Part shown: positions 24,213 to 32,297 of the stretch, in pieces | Position numbering within the stretch: the first letter of the stretch is position 1 | Layout: every line of letters begins with the position of its first letter | Assembly: GCA_937902925.1 (NCBI GenBank) | Contig: CALFNN010000070.1 | Span: forward strand, 62,001-126,000 | Direction of reading: 5' to 3' | Source: an uncultured Opitutaceae bacterium | GTDB taxonomy: Bacteria; Verrucomicrobiota; Verrucomicrobiia; Opitutales; Opitutaceae | Length of the DNA: 64,000 bases | Notes under the pieces: generated by a model | Seen by the model: only the letters and a program-made list of their open reading frames with translations | Told to the model about the DNA's origin: nothing | The model's database searches: none | Program-made: the position numbers and the translations under genes

Positions 24213-24329
24213 CGCCGCCCAACCTCCGTGAACGCTCCCCGCGCGGCAAGGAAAACGTGCCGGGAGGGCTTGCGTTTGCCCGGCCCCGCGCGCAGACCAC
24301 GAGCGCTCGTCGCCCTCCGGCTCAACGGC

Positions 24330-27300
24330 ATGGAAACCTCCATCATCCTGGTTATCCTGTTTCTGGTGCTCGTGCTGATCGTGCTGCCGGTCTGGATGAT
24401 TGTGAAAACCCTGTCGCTCGGGTCGCAGAATGAGACGAATGCAGACCGGCTCCACGCCCTCGAATCCGACTTCCGCGCGCTGCAGGAAACACTGAACCGG
24501 CTCGCCCGCCAGCCGGCAGCCGACGCGACTCCGCCGACCACCCCTCCCGCCTCGCGAGCGGTGGCGTCGGAAACTGAAATGGCCCCGGCATCCGTTCCTG
24601 TTATCCCGCTCGCCGCCGCGCCGGAGCCAACCCAATCCGCGCCAATTCTGCCGCCAGCCCCGGTGGCCGCGCCCGAGTCGACCCTCTTGCCGCCACCGCC
24701 CGAACCGCCGGCAGTCGAAGCTTCCGCTCCGGCGCCAGAGCCGGTGCCCCCGGCCCCGCTTCCGCCATCGGTCGAGCCCCAGCCCGAGCCGCCGCCCCTC
24801 CCTCCCCTCCCGACGTTCTTCTCCGACGCACCCGCGCCAGCTCCCGTCACCCCCGCGAACCTCCACCGCGAATTCCAGCTCCCGCCCGAGCCGCCCGCCG
24901 AGTCATTCGCGTCGAGGTTCAACTGGGAGCAGTTCATGGGCGCGAAGCTCTTTGCCTGGCTGGGCGGCTTCGCCGCCCTCCTCGGCATCGCGTTCTTCGT
25001 CAAATATTCGTTCGAGCACAACTTGATCCCGCCCGAGGTTCGCGCCGCCATCGGGTTCCTCGTGGCCGTCGGCCTCGTGATCGGCGGGCTCAAGCTCGAC
25101 CGCGTCCGTTATGCCATCACCGCGCACACGCTCATCGCGACCGGCATCGTCAGCCTTTACACCGTGACGTTCGCCTGCCGGTCGCTCTACAAGTTTCCGT
25201 TCTTCGACACCCTCCCGACGTTTCTCGTGATGGTCCTGATCACGGCCGCGGCGTTCCTGCTCGCGGTGCGGCTCAGCGCGCAGGCGGTGGCCATCCTCGG
25301 CATTCTCGGCGGATTTCTCACCCCGCTCCTGGTCCACAGCGGACAGGACAACCCGCTCGGCCTCTTCGGCTACGTCGCGCTGCTCGACGTCGGGCTGATC
25401 GCGGTGGCCCTGCATCGCCGGTGGCTGTATCTCGTGCCGCTCGGCACCGCCGGCACCATCGGAATGCAAATCGGCTGGGCCGCGAATTTTTTTGCCGCCG
25501 ATCCCGGTGCGCAGGCCTCCGTGGCGATCGTCGTGTGCGTGGCGTTCGCGATCCTGTTTCTCGCGGCCACGATCTTTGCCCGCCGGCGCGGCGCCAGTTC
25601 CCATCAACTCACCTGGTCCGCGGTGGTCATCGCGGCCGTCTGCTACGGATTCGGGATCTACTTCCTCGGGTTCCCGCGGCTCGGTGTCCGTGTCGGGCTG
25701 CTGTTCTCGTTCGTGCTGCTCGCGAACCTCTGCCTGCTGACGCTCGCGTGGTTCGAGGGGCTGGCCGCGCTCGTCGGGCTCGCCGCCGCCGGCACGGTGC
25801 TGCTCCTCGCGAATTGGGCTGCGATCGTGCTCTCGCCCGCGCTGGCGCCGACCGCGATGGGCGTTTGTGTTGGCTTCAGCGCGTTCTTCCTCGCGACGTA
25901 TTTTGCCGCGCGCCGTTTCGGTCGCGCGACCCGCGAGGTTACCTGGTCGGCGATCGCCCTGCCACTCGTGGCCTTCGCGTTTGCATTGGTCTTTCTAAAA
26001 TATCCGGAGATCGGCCACCGCGTCGGGTTGCTCTACTCGTTCGTCCTCGCAGCCAGCCTCTGCCTCTTCGTGCTGGCGTGGTTCGAACGGATGCCGGCGC
26101 TCGTTGCCGCCGCCGCCATCGGCGTCGGGCTGGTGCTGGTTGCGTGGCTGGGCATGACGGTCTCCACGGCGCTCGCCCCGCTCGCGATGCTCGTGTGCCT
26201 CGGGTTCTGCGTGCTGTTCCTCCTCGTGTATCTCGTCGCCCGCCGGTGGCATCGCGGGGCGCGCGAGATCACGTGGTCGGCGATCGCCCTGCCGCTCATC
26301 GCGTTCGGCTTCGCGTTTTTCTTCCTCGGCAACGCCCCGGTTTCCGCCCGGCCCGGCCTGCTGTTCACCTTCGTCCTGCTCGCCGACATCTGCCTTCTCC
26401 TCCTCGCGTGGTGCGATGAGGAATATCCCCAACTTCCGCTCGTCGCCGGCCTGCTGGTGTTCCTCCTGCTCGCCGCGTGGACGGGCGGCCGGCTCACCGC
26501 GCCGCTGCTGCCCTGGGCGCTCGCGTTCTATTTGCTGCACGCCGTCCTGCACACCGCCTTCCCGCTCCTGCTCGCGCGTCAGCGACCCGCCACGGTTCCG
26601 TCGTGGTGGAGCCAGCTCTTCCCGCCCATGGCGCTGCTGCTCATGCTGCTGCCCCTCTTCAAGCTCGACGCGCTCTCCGTGGTTTTCTGGCCGTGCATGC
26701 TGCTGGTCGATCTGCTCGCGATCGCGCTGGCCGCCGTCACGGCGTCGCTCGCCGCCGTCGGCGCCGTCCTCGTCCTCACGCTCGTCGCGACCGGCGTCTG
26801 GGTGTTTCACGTCCCCGCGACGATCGCCGCCGCTCCGTCGCTGCTGTTCGTGATCGGCGGCTTCTCGTTCGTGTTCTTCGGGGCGGGCATCTTCCTCGCG
26901 CGCCGGCTCGGCGAGCGCCTCGGCGGCGCGGCGACATCGGCCAGCGCCGTGTTCGGCGATGTCCGCGCGCAACTGCCCGCAATGTCCGCGCTGCTGCCAT
27001 TCCTGCTGCTCATCATGATGACGCAACGGCTGGCGCTGGCGAACCCCTCGGCGGTCTTCGGTCTTGCGCTCGTGCTCGCCCTCCTCGTGCTCGGGCTCGC
27101 CGCGGTGATGGAAATCGAATGGCTGCCGGCCTGCGCCCTCGCCGGCGTGGCGGGCCTCGAATACTCCTGGCGCTCGCAGCATCCGTCCGTCGAGCTGCCC
27201 GGCGTCACGCTCGCCTGGTATCTCGGTTTCTACGCGCTGTTCGTGGTCTATCCGTTCGTGTTCCGCCGGCGGTTCGCCGCGGTCACCGGCCCGTGGGTGG

Positions 27301-28220
27301 TCGCCGCCATCGGCGGCGCCGCGCAGTTTCCCCTCGTCTACCGGCTCGTGATCGCCGCGTGGCCGAACCACGTCCCCGGGGTCCTGCCCGCGCTGTTTGC
27401 CGTCGCGCCACTGCTCAGCCTCGTCGCCATCCTGCGGTGCCCGCCCGCCGCATCGGAACCGGCCGGCGACCCCGCCCGGCTCAACCAGCTCGCGATCCAC
27501 GGCGCCGTGGCGCTGCTCTTCATCACGCTCGTGTTTCCGATCCAGTTCGAGCGCCAGTGGCTGACGCTCGGCTGGGCGCTCGAGGGCGCGGCGCTGCTGT
27601 GGCTGTTTCACCGCGTGCCCCACGCCGGGTTGCGCGTGGTGGGCGCGGCCCTGCTGGTCACGGCGTTCGTGCGGCTCGCGCTCAACCCGGCCGTCTTCGA
27701 ATACCACGCCCGCAGCAGCGCGGCGGTCTGGAACTGGTATTTTTACAGCTACGGCCTCGTGACCGCGTGCCTGTTCGCCGGCGCCCATCTGACCGCGCCG
27801 CCGCGCGAACGCGTGCTCGGCGTCAACACCCCGCCGCTCCTCAACACCCTCGGCACCATCCTCGCATTCTGCCTCGTGAACATCGAGATCGCCGACTTCT
27901 TCAGCGTGCCGGGTCAGCGCGTGCTCACGTTCCAGTTCTCCGGCAACTTCGCGCGCGACATGAGCTACACCATCGCCTGGGCGCTCTTCGCGCTCGGCCT
28001 GCTGCTCGTCAGCATCTGGCAAAAGACCCGCGCCGGCCGCTACGCCGCGCTCGCGCTGCTGAGCGTCGCGCTCCTCAAGCTCTTCTTCCACGACCTCGCG
28101 CGGCTCGACGCGCTCTATCGCATCGGCGCGCTCTTCGCCGTCGCTATCATCGCCATCGTCGCCTCGTTTGCCTATCAACGCTTCCTCCCGGCCAATGAGA
28201 AACCTCCCCCGCCCTCCTGA
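24330..28220 (+). CDS. Large DUF2339 polytopic membrane protein
   Basis: A 1,296-residue inner-membrane protein. It has an N-terminal helix (ILVILFLVLVLIVLPVWMIV), a short coiled-coil (DRLHALESDFRALQETLNRL), then a ~120-residue Pro/Ala/Glu-rich linker. The DUF2339 core follows (FMGAKLFAWLGGFAALLGIAFF, then LGILGGFLTPLL). There are more than 25 predicted membrane helices. Three tandem units of exactly 110 residues start near residues 427, 537 and 647, each opening with TWSA(V/I) and closing near a F-LLA-CLL-LAW segment. The family's function is unknown. It overlaps the DUF3999 gene, a pairing also known in other bacteria, which suggests a joint envelope or export role. Confidence 0.85.
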   Translation: METSIILVILFLVLVLIVLPVWMIVKTLSLGSQNETNADRLHALESDFRALQETLNRLARQPAADATPPTTPPASRAVASETEMAPASVPVIPLAAAPEPTQSAPILPPAPVAAPESTLLPPPPEPPAVEASAPAPEPVPPAPLPPSVEPQPEPPPLPPLPTFFSDAPAPAPVTPANLHREFQLPPEPPAESFASRFNWEQFMGAKLFAWLGGFAALLGIAFFVKYSFEHNLIPPEVRAAIGFLVAVGLVIGGLKLDRVRYAITAHTLIATGIVSLYTVTFACRSLYKFPFFDTLPTFLVMVLITAAAFLLAVRLSAQAVAILGILGGFLTPLLVHSGQDNPLGLFGYVALLDVGLIAVALHRRWLYLVPLGTAGTIGMQIGWAANFFAADPGAQASVAIVVCVAFAILFLAATIFARRRGASSHQLTWSAVVIAAVCYGFGIYFLGFPRLGVRVGLLFSFVLLANLCLLTLAWFEGLAALVGLAAAGTVLLLANWAAIVLSPALAPTAMGVCVGFSAFFLATYFAARRFGRATREVTWSAIALPLVAFAFALVFLKYPEIGHRVGLLYSFVLAASLCLFVLAWFERMPALVAAAAIGVGLVLVAWLGMTVSTALAPLAMLVCLGFCVLFLLVYLVARRWHRGAREITWSAIALPLIAFGFAFFFLGNAPVSARPGLLFTFVLLADICLLLLAWCDEEYPQLPLVAGLLVFLLLAAWTGGRLTAPLLPWALAFYLLHAVLHTAFPLLLARQRPATVPSWWSQLFPPMALLLMLLPLFKLDALSVVFWPCMLLVDLLAIALAAVTASLAAVGAVLVLTLVATGVWVFHVPATIAAAPSLLFVIGGFSFVFFGAGIFLARRLGERLGGAATSASAVFGDVRAQLPAMSALLPFLLLIMMTQRLALANPSAVFGLALVLALLVLGLAAVMEIEWLPACALAGVAGLEYSWRSQHPSVELPGVTLAWYLGFYALFVVYPFVFRRRFAAVTGPWVVAAIGGAAQFPLVYRLVIAAWPNHVPGVLPALFAVAPLLSLVAILRCPPAASEPAGDPARLNQLAIHGAVALLFITLVFPIQFERQWLTLGWALEGAALLWLFHRVPHAGLRVVGAALLVTAFVRLALNPAVFEYHARSSAAVWNWYFYSYGLVTACLFAGAHLTAPPRERVLGVNTPPLLNTLGTILAFCLVNIEIADFFSVPGQRVLTFQFSGNFARDMSYTIAWALFALGLLLVSIWQKTRAGRYAALALLSVALLKLFFHDLARLDALYRIGALFAVAIIAIVASFAYQRFLPANEKPPPPS
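25611..26600 (+). repeat. Three in-frame tandem repeats of 330 bp inside the DUF2339 gene
   Basis: The openings of the units lie at 25611, 25941 and 26271, exactly 330 bp apart. Each encodes T-W-S-A, a hydrophobic run, a (F/L)-x-F-L turn, and then R-x-GLL-x-(F/Y)-(S/T)-FVL. The second and third units share long near-identical DNA (for example TGGTCGGCGATCGCCCTGCC). The end of the third unit is degenerate. Confidence 0.75.
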
Positions 28221-30321
28221 TCTGCCCCGCCCCCGTCCCGGTTCCGGCCGGCCTCTGGAGCAACGTCAACTAATAGTTGACATCATCCCCGGCCTCGCCC
28301 GCCGCTGTTCGGCGAGCCCTGCCGGCTGGCTCGCCGTCGCCGCGTCGTTGCTGCTCGCCCTGCCCATCCCGGCGCGCGCGCTCGACGCGGCCGATTGGAA
28401 AAACGTGCAATCGCTCGTCGTCGAGCGCGCCGGCGTGCTCCGGTTCGCCCTGCCGCCCGAAACGCTCGGGCTGGCCCGCCCCGGCCTGACGGACCTCCGG
28501 CTGCTCGATCCCGAGGGCCGCGAGGTGTCGTTCGCGTTCACGCCGCCCGCTCCGACGATCCCACCCACGGTTCGCAACCCGATCGCCTTTCGCACGCTTC
28601 TCGCCGGCACCGCGACCCAACTCCTCATCGAGACCGGCACCCGCACCCCCATCGACGCCATCACGCTGGCGACCCCGGCTCCCGCCTTCCTGAAGGCCGG
28701 GCAGCTCGAAATCTCCTCCGACGGCAACAACTGGGAAACGCTCGTCGATCGCGCCGTCCTCTTCCGTCAATTCGGCGCAACCCATCTTCGCCTCGTCCTC
28801 CCGCGGCGCACCGCTTCGCATCTCCGCGTCACGATCGACGACTCCCGCTCGCGCCCGATTCCGTTCGTCGGCGCAACCCTCGAGCTCGCGGGCTCCACGC
28901 CGCCCGACGTGGCCGAGCCGATCCCAGTCCACATTGCGCGGCGTGACGAATTCGCGGGCGAATCGGTGCTCGTGCTCGACCTCGGCGGCGCCAACGTCCC
29001 GCTGGCGTCGCTCGAGTTTGCCACCGCGGAGCCGCTCTTCGCGCGACGGGTCGCTCTCGCCGTGCGCGAATTGCAGAACGAAACCACCGTCGAGCGCGTC
29101 CTGGGCACCGGCTCCATCTGGCGCGTCGCCGCCGAGGGCGTGCCCGCCGACGAGAATCTTGCCGTGACCGCGTCCGTGCCGGTCCCGTCCCGCGAGTTGC
29201 TCGTCCACCTCGACAACGGCGACAGCCCGCCGGTCGCGATCGCGAGCGTCAAGGCCCGCCAGCATCCGGTCTGGCTCGTGTTTCACGCGGCGCTGCCGGG
29301 AACTTACCAACTCCTCACCGGCAATCCCCAGGCCGCCGCGCCGCGCTACGACCTCGCCACGCTCGCCGGCGCGCTGCGCGAAGTCGCGCCGACCGCCCTC
29401 ATGCCCGGTCCCGCCGCGACCAACCCCTCCTACCGGCGACCCGATGCACTCGCCGACACGCCGCTGCTGGGCGCCGCCCTCGATCCCGCGCCGTGGACCT
29501 GGCGGAAGCCCGTGCGGCTCGCGGCCGCCGGCGTGCAGGAACTCGAGTTCGATCTCGCCGTGCTCGCGCACGCCCAGGCCGGATTCGCCGATCCCCGCCT
29601 CGTGCGCGACGGCACGCAGGTGCCGTATTTGCTCGAACGCCCCGCGCTCTCGCGCTCCACCCCGCTCGAGTTCGCGCCGGCCAACGATCCGAAACGTCCG
29701 CGCATCAGCCGCTGGCAGATCAAGCTGCCGGGCGCGACCGTGCCGTTCACGCGACTCACCCTCGCGTCCGCCACGCCGCTGTTTCAACGCGAACTCCGCC
29801 TCTACAAAAACGTCCCCACCGATCGCGGCGAGGTGGTCGCGCGCACGCTCGCCGGCGCCAGTTGGAGCAAGACTCCCGGCCGCGACCGCCCGCTCACGAT
29901 CGACCTCCCCGCCGCGCCCGACGCCGACACGCTGTTTCTCGAAACCGACAACGGCGACAATCCGCCGCTCGCGCTCTCCTCGGTTCAGGCGACCTATCCG
30001 GTGGTGCGCATTCTGTTCAAGGCCCCGCCCGGCTTGCCGGCCGGCGAATCGTCGGGCGGCCTCGAACTCTACTACGGCAACGCCGCCGTCGGCGCCCCGC
30101 GCTACGATCTCGCGCTCGTCGCGGCCCAGATTCTCGCTGCGGAAAAATCCGTCGCGACCCTCGGCCCCGAGGAAAAAGGCTCCGCCGCGGGTTGGAGTGC
30201 CGGCGGCCTCGCCGGTCTCGGCGGCGGCCCGCTGTTCTGGGGCGCCCTCGCGGTGGTGGTCGTCGTGCTGCTGGTGGTGGTCGCCCGGCTCCTCCCGAAG
30301 CCGCCCGCCCCGACACCATAG
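28195..30321 (+). CDS. DUF3999 domain exported/membrane protein
   Basis: A 708-residue protein. A hydrophobic signal (WLAVAASLLLALPIPARA) comes unusually late, at residue ~45. One C-terminal membrane helix (LFWGALAVVVVVLLVVVARL) precedes a short Pro-rich tail. Between them lie two related beta-rich halves, each with a DNGD-PP motif (near residues 337 and 582) and an APRYDLA motif, which points to internal duplication. The start is placed at the ATG inside the end of the DUF2339 gene (26-nt overlap) because no ATG, GTG or TTG lies between a 17-bp palindrome at 28265 and the signal helix. The palindrome itself is translated as part of the N-region. Function unknown; DUF3999 commonly travels with DUF2339. 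Confidence 0.8.
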   Translation: MRNLPRPPDLPRPRPGSGRPLEQRQLIVDIIPGLARRCSASPAGWLAVAASLLLALPIPARALDAADWKNVQSLVVERAGVLRFALPPETLGLARPGLTDLRLLDPEGREVSFAFTPPAPTIPPTVRNPIAFRTLLAGTATQLLIETGTRTPIDAITLATPAPAFLKAGQLEISSDGNNWETLVDRAVLFRQFGATHLRLVLPRRTASHLRVTIDDSRSRPIPFVGATLELAGSTPPDVAEPIPVHIARRDEFAGESVLVLDLGGANVPLASLEFATAEPLFARRVALAVRELQNETTVERVLGTGSIWRVAAEGVPADENLAVTASVPVPSRELLVHLDNGDSPPVAIASVKARQHPVWLVFHAALPGTYQLLTGNPQAAAPRYDLATLAGALREVAPTALMPGPAATNPSYRRPDALADTPLLGAALDPAPWTWRKPVRLAAAGVQELEFDLAVLAHAQAGFADPRLVRDGTQVPYLLERPALSRSTPLEFAPANDPKRPRISRWQIKLPGATVPFTRLTLASATPLFQRELRLYKNVPTDRGEVVARTLAGASWSKTPGRDRPLTIDLPAAPDADTLFLETDNGDNPPLALSSVQATYPVVRILFKAPPGLPAGESSGGLELYYGNAAVGAPRYDLALVAAQILAAEKSVATLGPEEKGSAAGWSAGGLAGLGGGPLFWGALAVVVVVLLVVVARLLPKPPAPTP
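28265..28281. repeat. 17-bp palindrome, left copy
   Basis: GTCAACTAATAGTTGAC is a perfect palindrome around a central A. Its reverse complement occurs at 30363, and similarity extends a few bases beyond on both sides (GCAAY before, ATYAT after). It lies inside the 5' coding part of the DUF3999 gene. Confidence 0.85.
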
Positions 30322-30362
30322 GTCGCCCCTCGCGGCCCGCCCCCGGGCCTGGCCGAATCAAT

Positions 30363-30379
30363 GTCAACTATTAGTTGAC
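30363..30379. repeat. 17-bp palindrome, right copy (inverted)
   Basis: GTCAACTATTAGTTGAC, the exact reverse complement of the copy at 28265. It sits 41 bp after the DUF3999 stop in a convergent intergenic gap, a place where a promoter operator would not be expected. Confidence 0.85.
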
Positions 30380-30434
30380 ATTGCCAGCGCGACCGGAAAC
30401 CCCGGCCGGCGGGAAATCCTCCGCGCCGTCCCCG

Positions 30435-30917
30435 CTACCGCGCCACCGCCTCCACCCACACCTCGTGGTTGTAGTTGGCGGAGGAAAGCGTGAGCAGGTG
30501 CGCACTGACCGTGCGAAATTGCACCCGGCCGTCGAACGACACCCGCACGTCGATATTCAATCCGTGCCGCAGCAGGCTGTCGTCGGCGTGATACGCGACA
30601 CTGAACGGGATCGGCGCGCCCGCCGGGGCCGCGATGGTCTTCTCGCCCAGGAGGTGTTCGACCGGGGGGGGCTTCGAAGCGTTCATGACCGGCAGGTCGC
30701 TGCTTGCGGCGGCGTGCGTCTGCTCGACGTCGGCCGGATCGATCACCCGCACGATCACGACCGTGTCCGGCGGCAGCGTGACATCGGCGCGAAGATTGAC
30801 CGTGCCATTCACCACGCGCTCCGGATCGCCCTCCGGCGTCAGGTCGAGATGCGAGCAGGCGGCGGAGGCAAGGATCGCGCCGAGCGTCGCGAGAAGAAAC
30901 AGCGGGGATGGCTTCAT
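30435..30917 (-). CDS. YbaY-like lipoprotein
   Basis: A 160-residue predicted lipoprotein. The signal ends in a lipobox (ILASAAC, Cys ~20). The rest is one small beta-sandwich of the YbaY type, with VNGTVNLRADVTLPPDTVVI at its start, a PPVEHLLGEKTIAAP middle and PIPFSVAYHADD near the end. Members of this family are often described as putative lipoproteins of unknown function. The start overlaps the stop of the upstream glycosidase-like gene by 4 nt (ATGA), so both are on one transcript. Confidence 0.8.
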   Translation of the reverse strand: MKPSPLFLLATLGAILASAACSHLDLTPEGDPERVVNGTVNLRADVTLPPDTVVIVRVIDPADVEQTHAAASSDLPVMNASKPPPVEHLLGEKTIAAPAGAPIPFSVAYHADDSLLRHGLNIDVRVSFDGRVQFRTVSAHLLTLSSANYNHEVWVEAVAR

Positions 30918-32167
30918 AGGAAAATGGGGTCGAGCGCGGCACACCGCAGGGCGTCCGCGCGGGCGTTGAAGTCGGCGAGCAGTTCCGCGTGCTCGCGAGC
31001 CTCGACACCGTTGCGATGCACGAGCCCGCGGGCGAACGGCGGTTGCTCGCCAGGCTCGTCCAGCCACTGCCGCCAGACATAACCGGCCACGGCCGGGTGT
31101 CGAGCCATGCGCTCGAGTGCGGTCCGCCCGCGTCGCAGCATCCGCTCAACCGTCGTCAGCCGGCGCACCCCGCCCATCGCCGCCGGCCCCGGGCCGGCCG
31201 AATGCGGCACCGCGCGGATCGCCTCGTCCGCCCAGCAAACATTGCCCGCCAAGACCGGCCCCGCCGCCGGCCCGGCGCCGCCCCGCGGCGCGCCCGTCGC
31301 ATGGACCGGCAGCTCGGTCCAGTCGCACAGCGTCACGTCGACGGCGGGATAGACGCACTCGGCGAGCACGCCGGCCCCCACCGGCCCGGCGAAGCGGCAG
31401 CCAAACACCAGATGATTCGGGTCGACGGCGCGGATCGCCGCCGCCGTCGAGGTGAAATACCGCCGCGCGAATTCCCGCGACCAGCGCGCATCGTCGCGCA
31501 GGTAGCCGCGGGTGCCGAGGCCCTGCTCGGCGCGCGTCCGCTCGCGGACCACCTCCTTGTTCGCCAGCGGCACGCCCCAGGCCCGCGCCAGCGTTTCGAG
31601 CCGCCCGCCGTGCAGCGCCAGTGCAAACTCCCAGGCCGCATGATAGGCCGCGAACGCCGGCTCGAGGCTCAGGCAGACCTGCAGCAGCGATGGACGGCCC
31701 GCGAGCGTGAATTGCGCCCAGCCGGGACTGTCATCCGTCACCCAGCCGAGCAAATCCCGCGCCGCCGCGAGCGACGGGCAAGCTTCCGCCGCCCGCGCCG
31801 CCGCCAATCTCGGCCAGTCGGGATCGAACACGTCCGGCAGCCGCGCCCCCGGCGCCACGATCACCGCGCCCGCCCGGCGGAAATCCACCACCGCCATGAA
31901 CGCGAGTCCGTCATCCCGCCCCGCGCCATCGCCGCCCGCGCCCACCGCGTTGAAACCCCAGCGCCGCAGTCGCGCCGCCGGATCCATCGCGGGATCCGTG
32001 CTTCCGCCCGTGTCCGGTGTCGATTGCACGCCATGCGCCGCCTTGCAGAAAAACGGCCGGCCGGCCGGGTCGAGCAGCCACCAGCGACCCGCGGCATCCT
32101 GCCCGGCGCGGAAAAAACCCTCCGCCCCGCGGAGCGTTTCCCGTCGAAATTCGCCAGCGTGCGCCAT
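30914..32167 (-). CDS. Agarase-like TIM-barrel protein, catalytic Glu apparently lost
   Basis: A 417-residue protein without a signal peptide. The N-terminus GRWWLLDPAGRPFFCKAAHGV and the C-terminal AVAGYVWRQWLDEPGEQ match the agarase/GH-A-like glycosidase family, where the equivalents are a 'DP-G-FF-GV' strand and a 'GYHWFQW-D-P' strand. In that family the acid/base Glu lies in a 'GYF-DNE' strand and the nucleophile in a 'GE-SFRA' strand. Here the equivalents read LLGWVTDDSPGW and VLAGNVCWADE, with no Glu at either expected position. It may be a non-hydrolytic binding or regulatory protein. The start at 32167 was picked for the family-like N-terminus. This alignment is by eye. Confidence 0.6.
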   Translation of the reverse strand: MAHAGEFRRETLRGAEGFFRAGQDAAGRWWLLDPAGRPFFCKAAHGVQSTPDTGGSTDPAMDPAARLRRWGFNAVGAGGDGAGRDDGLAFMAVVDFRRAGAVIVAPGARLPDVFDPDWPRLAAARAAEACPSLAAARDLLGWVTDDSPGWAQFTLAGRPSLLQVCLSLEPAFAAYHAAWEFALALHGGRLETLARAWGVPLANKEVVRERTRAEQGLGTRGYLRDDARWSREFARRYFTSTAAAIRAVDPNHLVFGCRFAGPVGAGVLAECVYPAVDVTLCDWTELPVHATGAPRGGAGPAAGPVLAGNVCWADEAIRAVPHSAGPGPAAMGGVRRLTTVERMLRRGRTALERMARHPAVAGYVWRQWLDEPGEQPPFARGLVHRNGVEAREHAELLADFNARADALRCAALDPIFL

Positions 32168-32297
32168 TGGGCGCCGAGCTTGCCGGGCACGGCGGGAAAA
32201 GAAAAGCGCACAGTGCGGAGTGTCGCCCGCCGGCTTCACTTCGTGCGGCCGCGCCGGCCTTCTCCGGTGACGCCCGACCGCGCGGACACTTCCCGGT

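Noticed and set aside
25995-28178. Long minus-strand frame inside the DUF2339 gene
   Set aside because: Antisense artefact of high GC; low-complexity charged sequence with no start signal.
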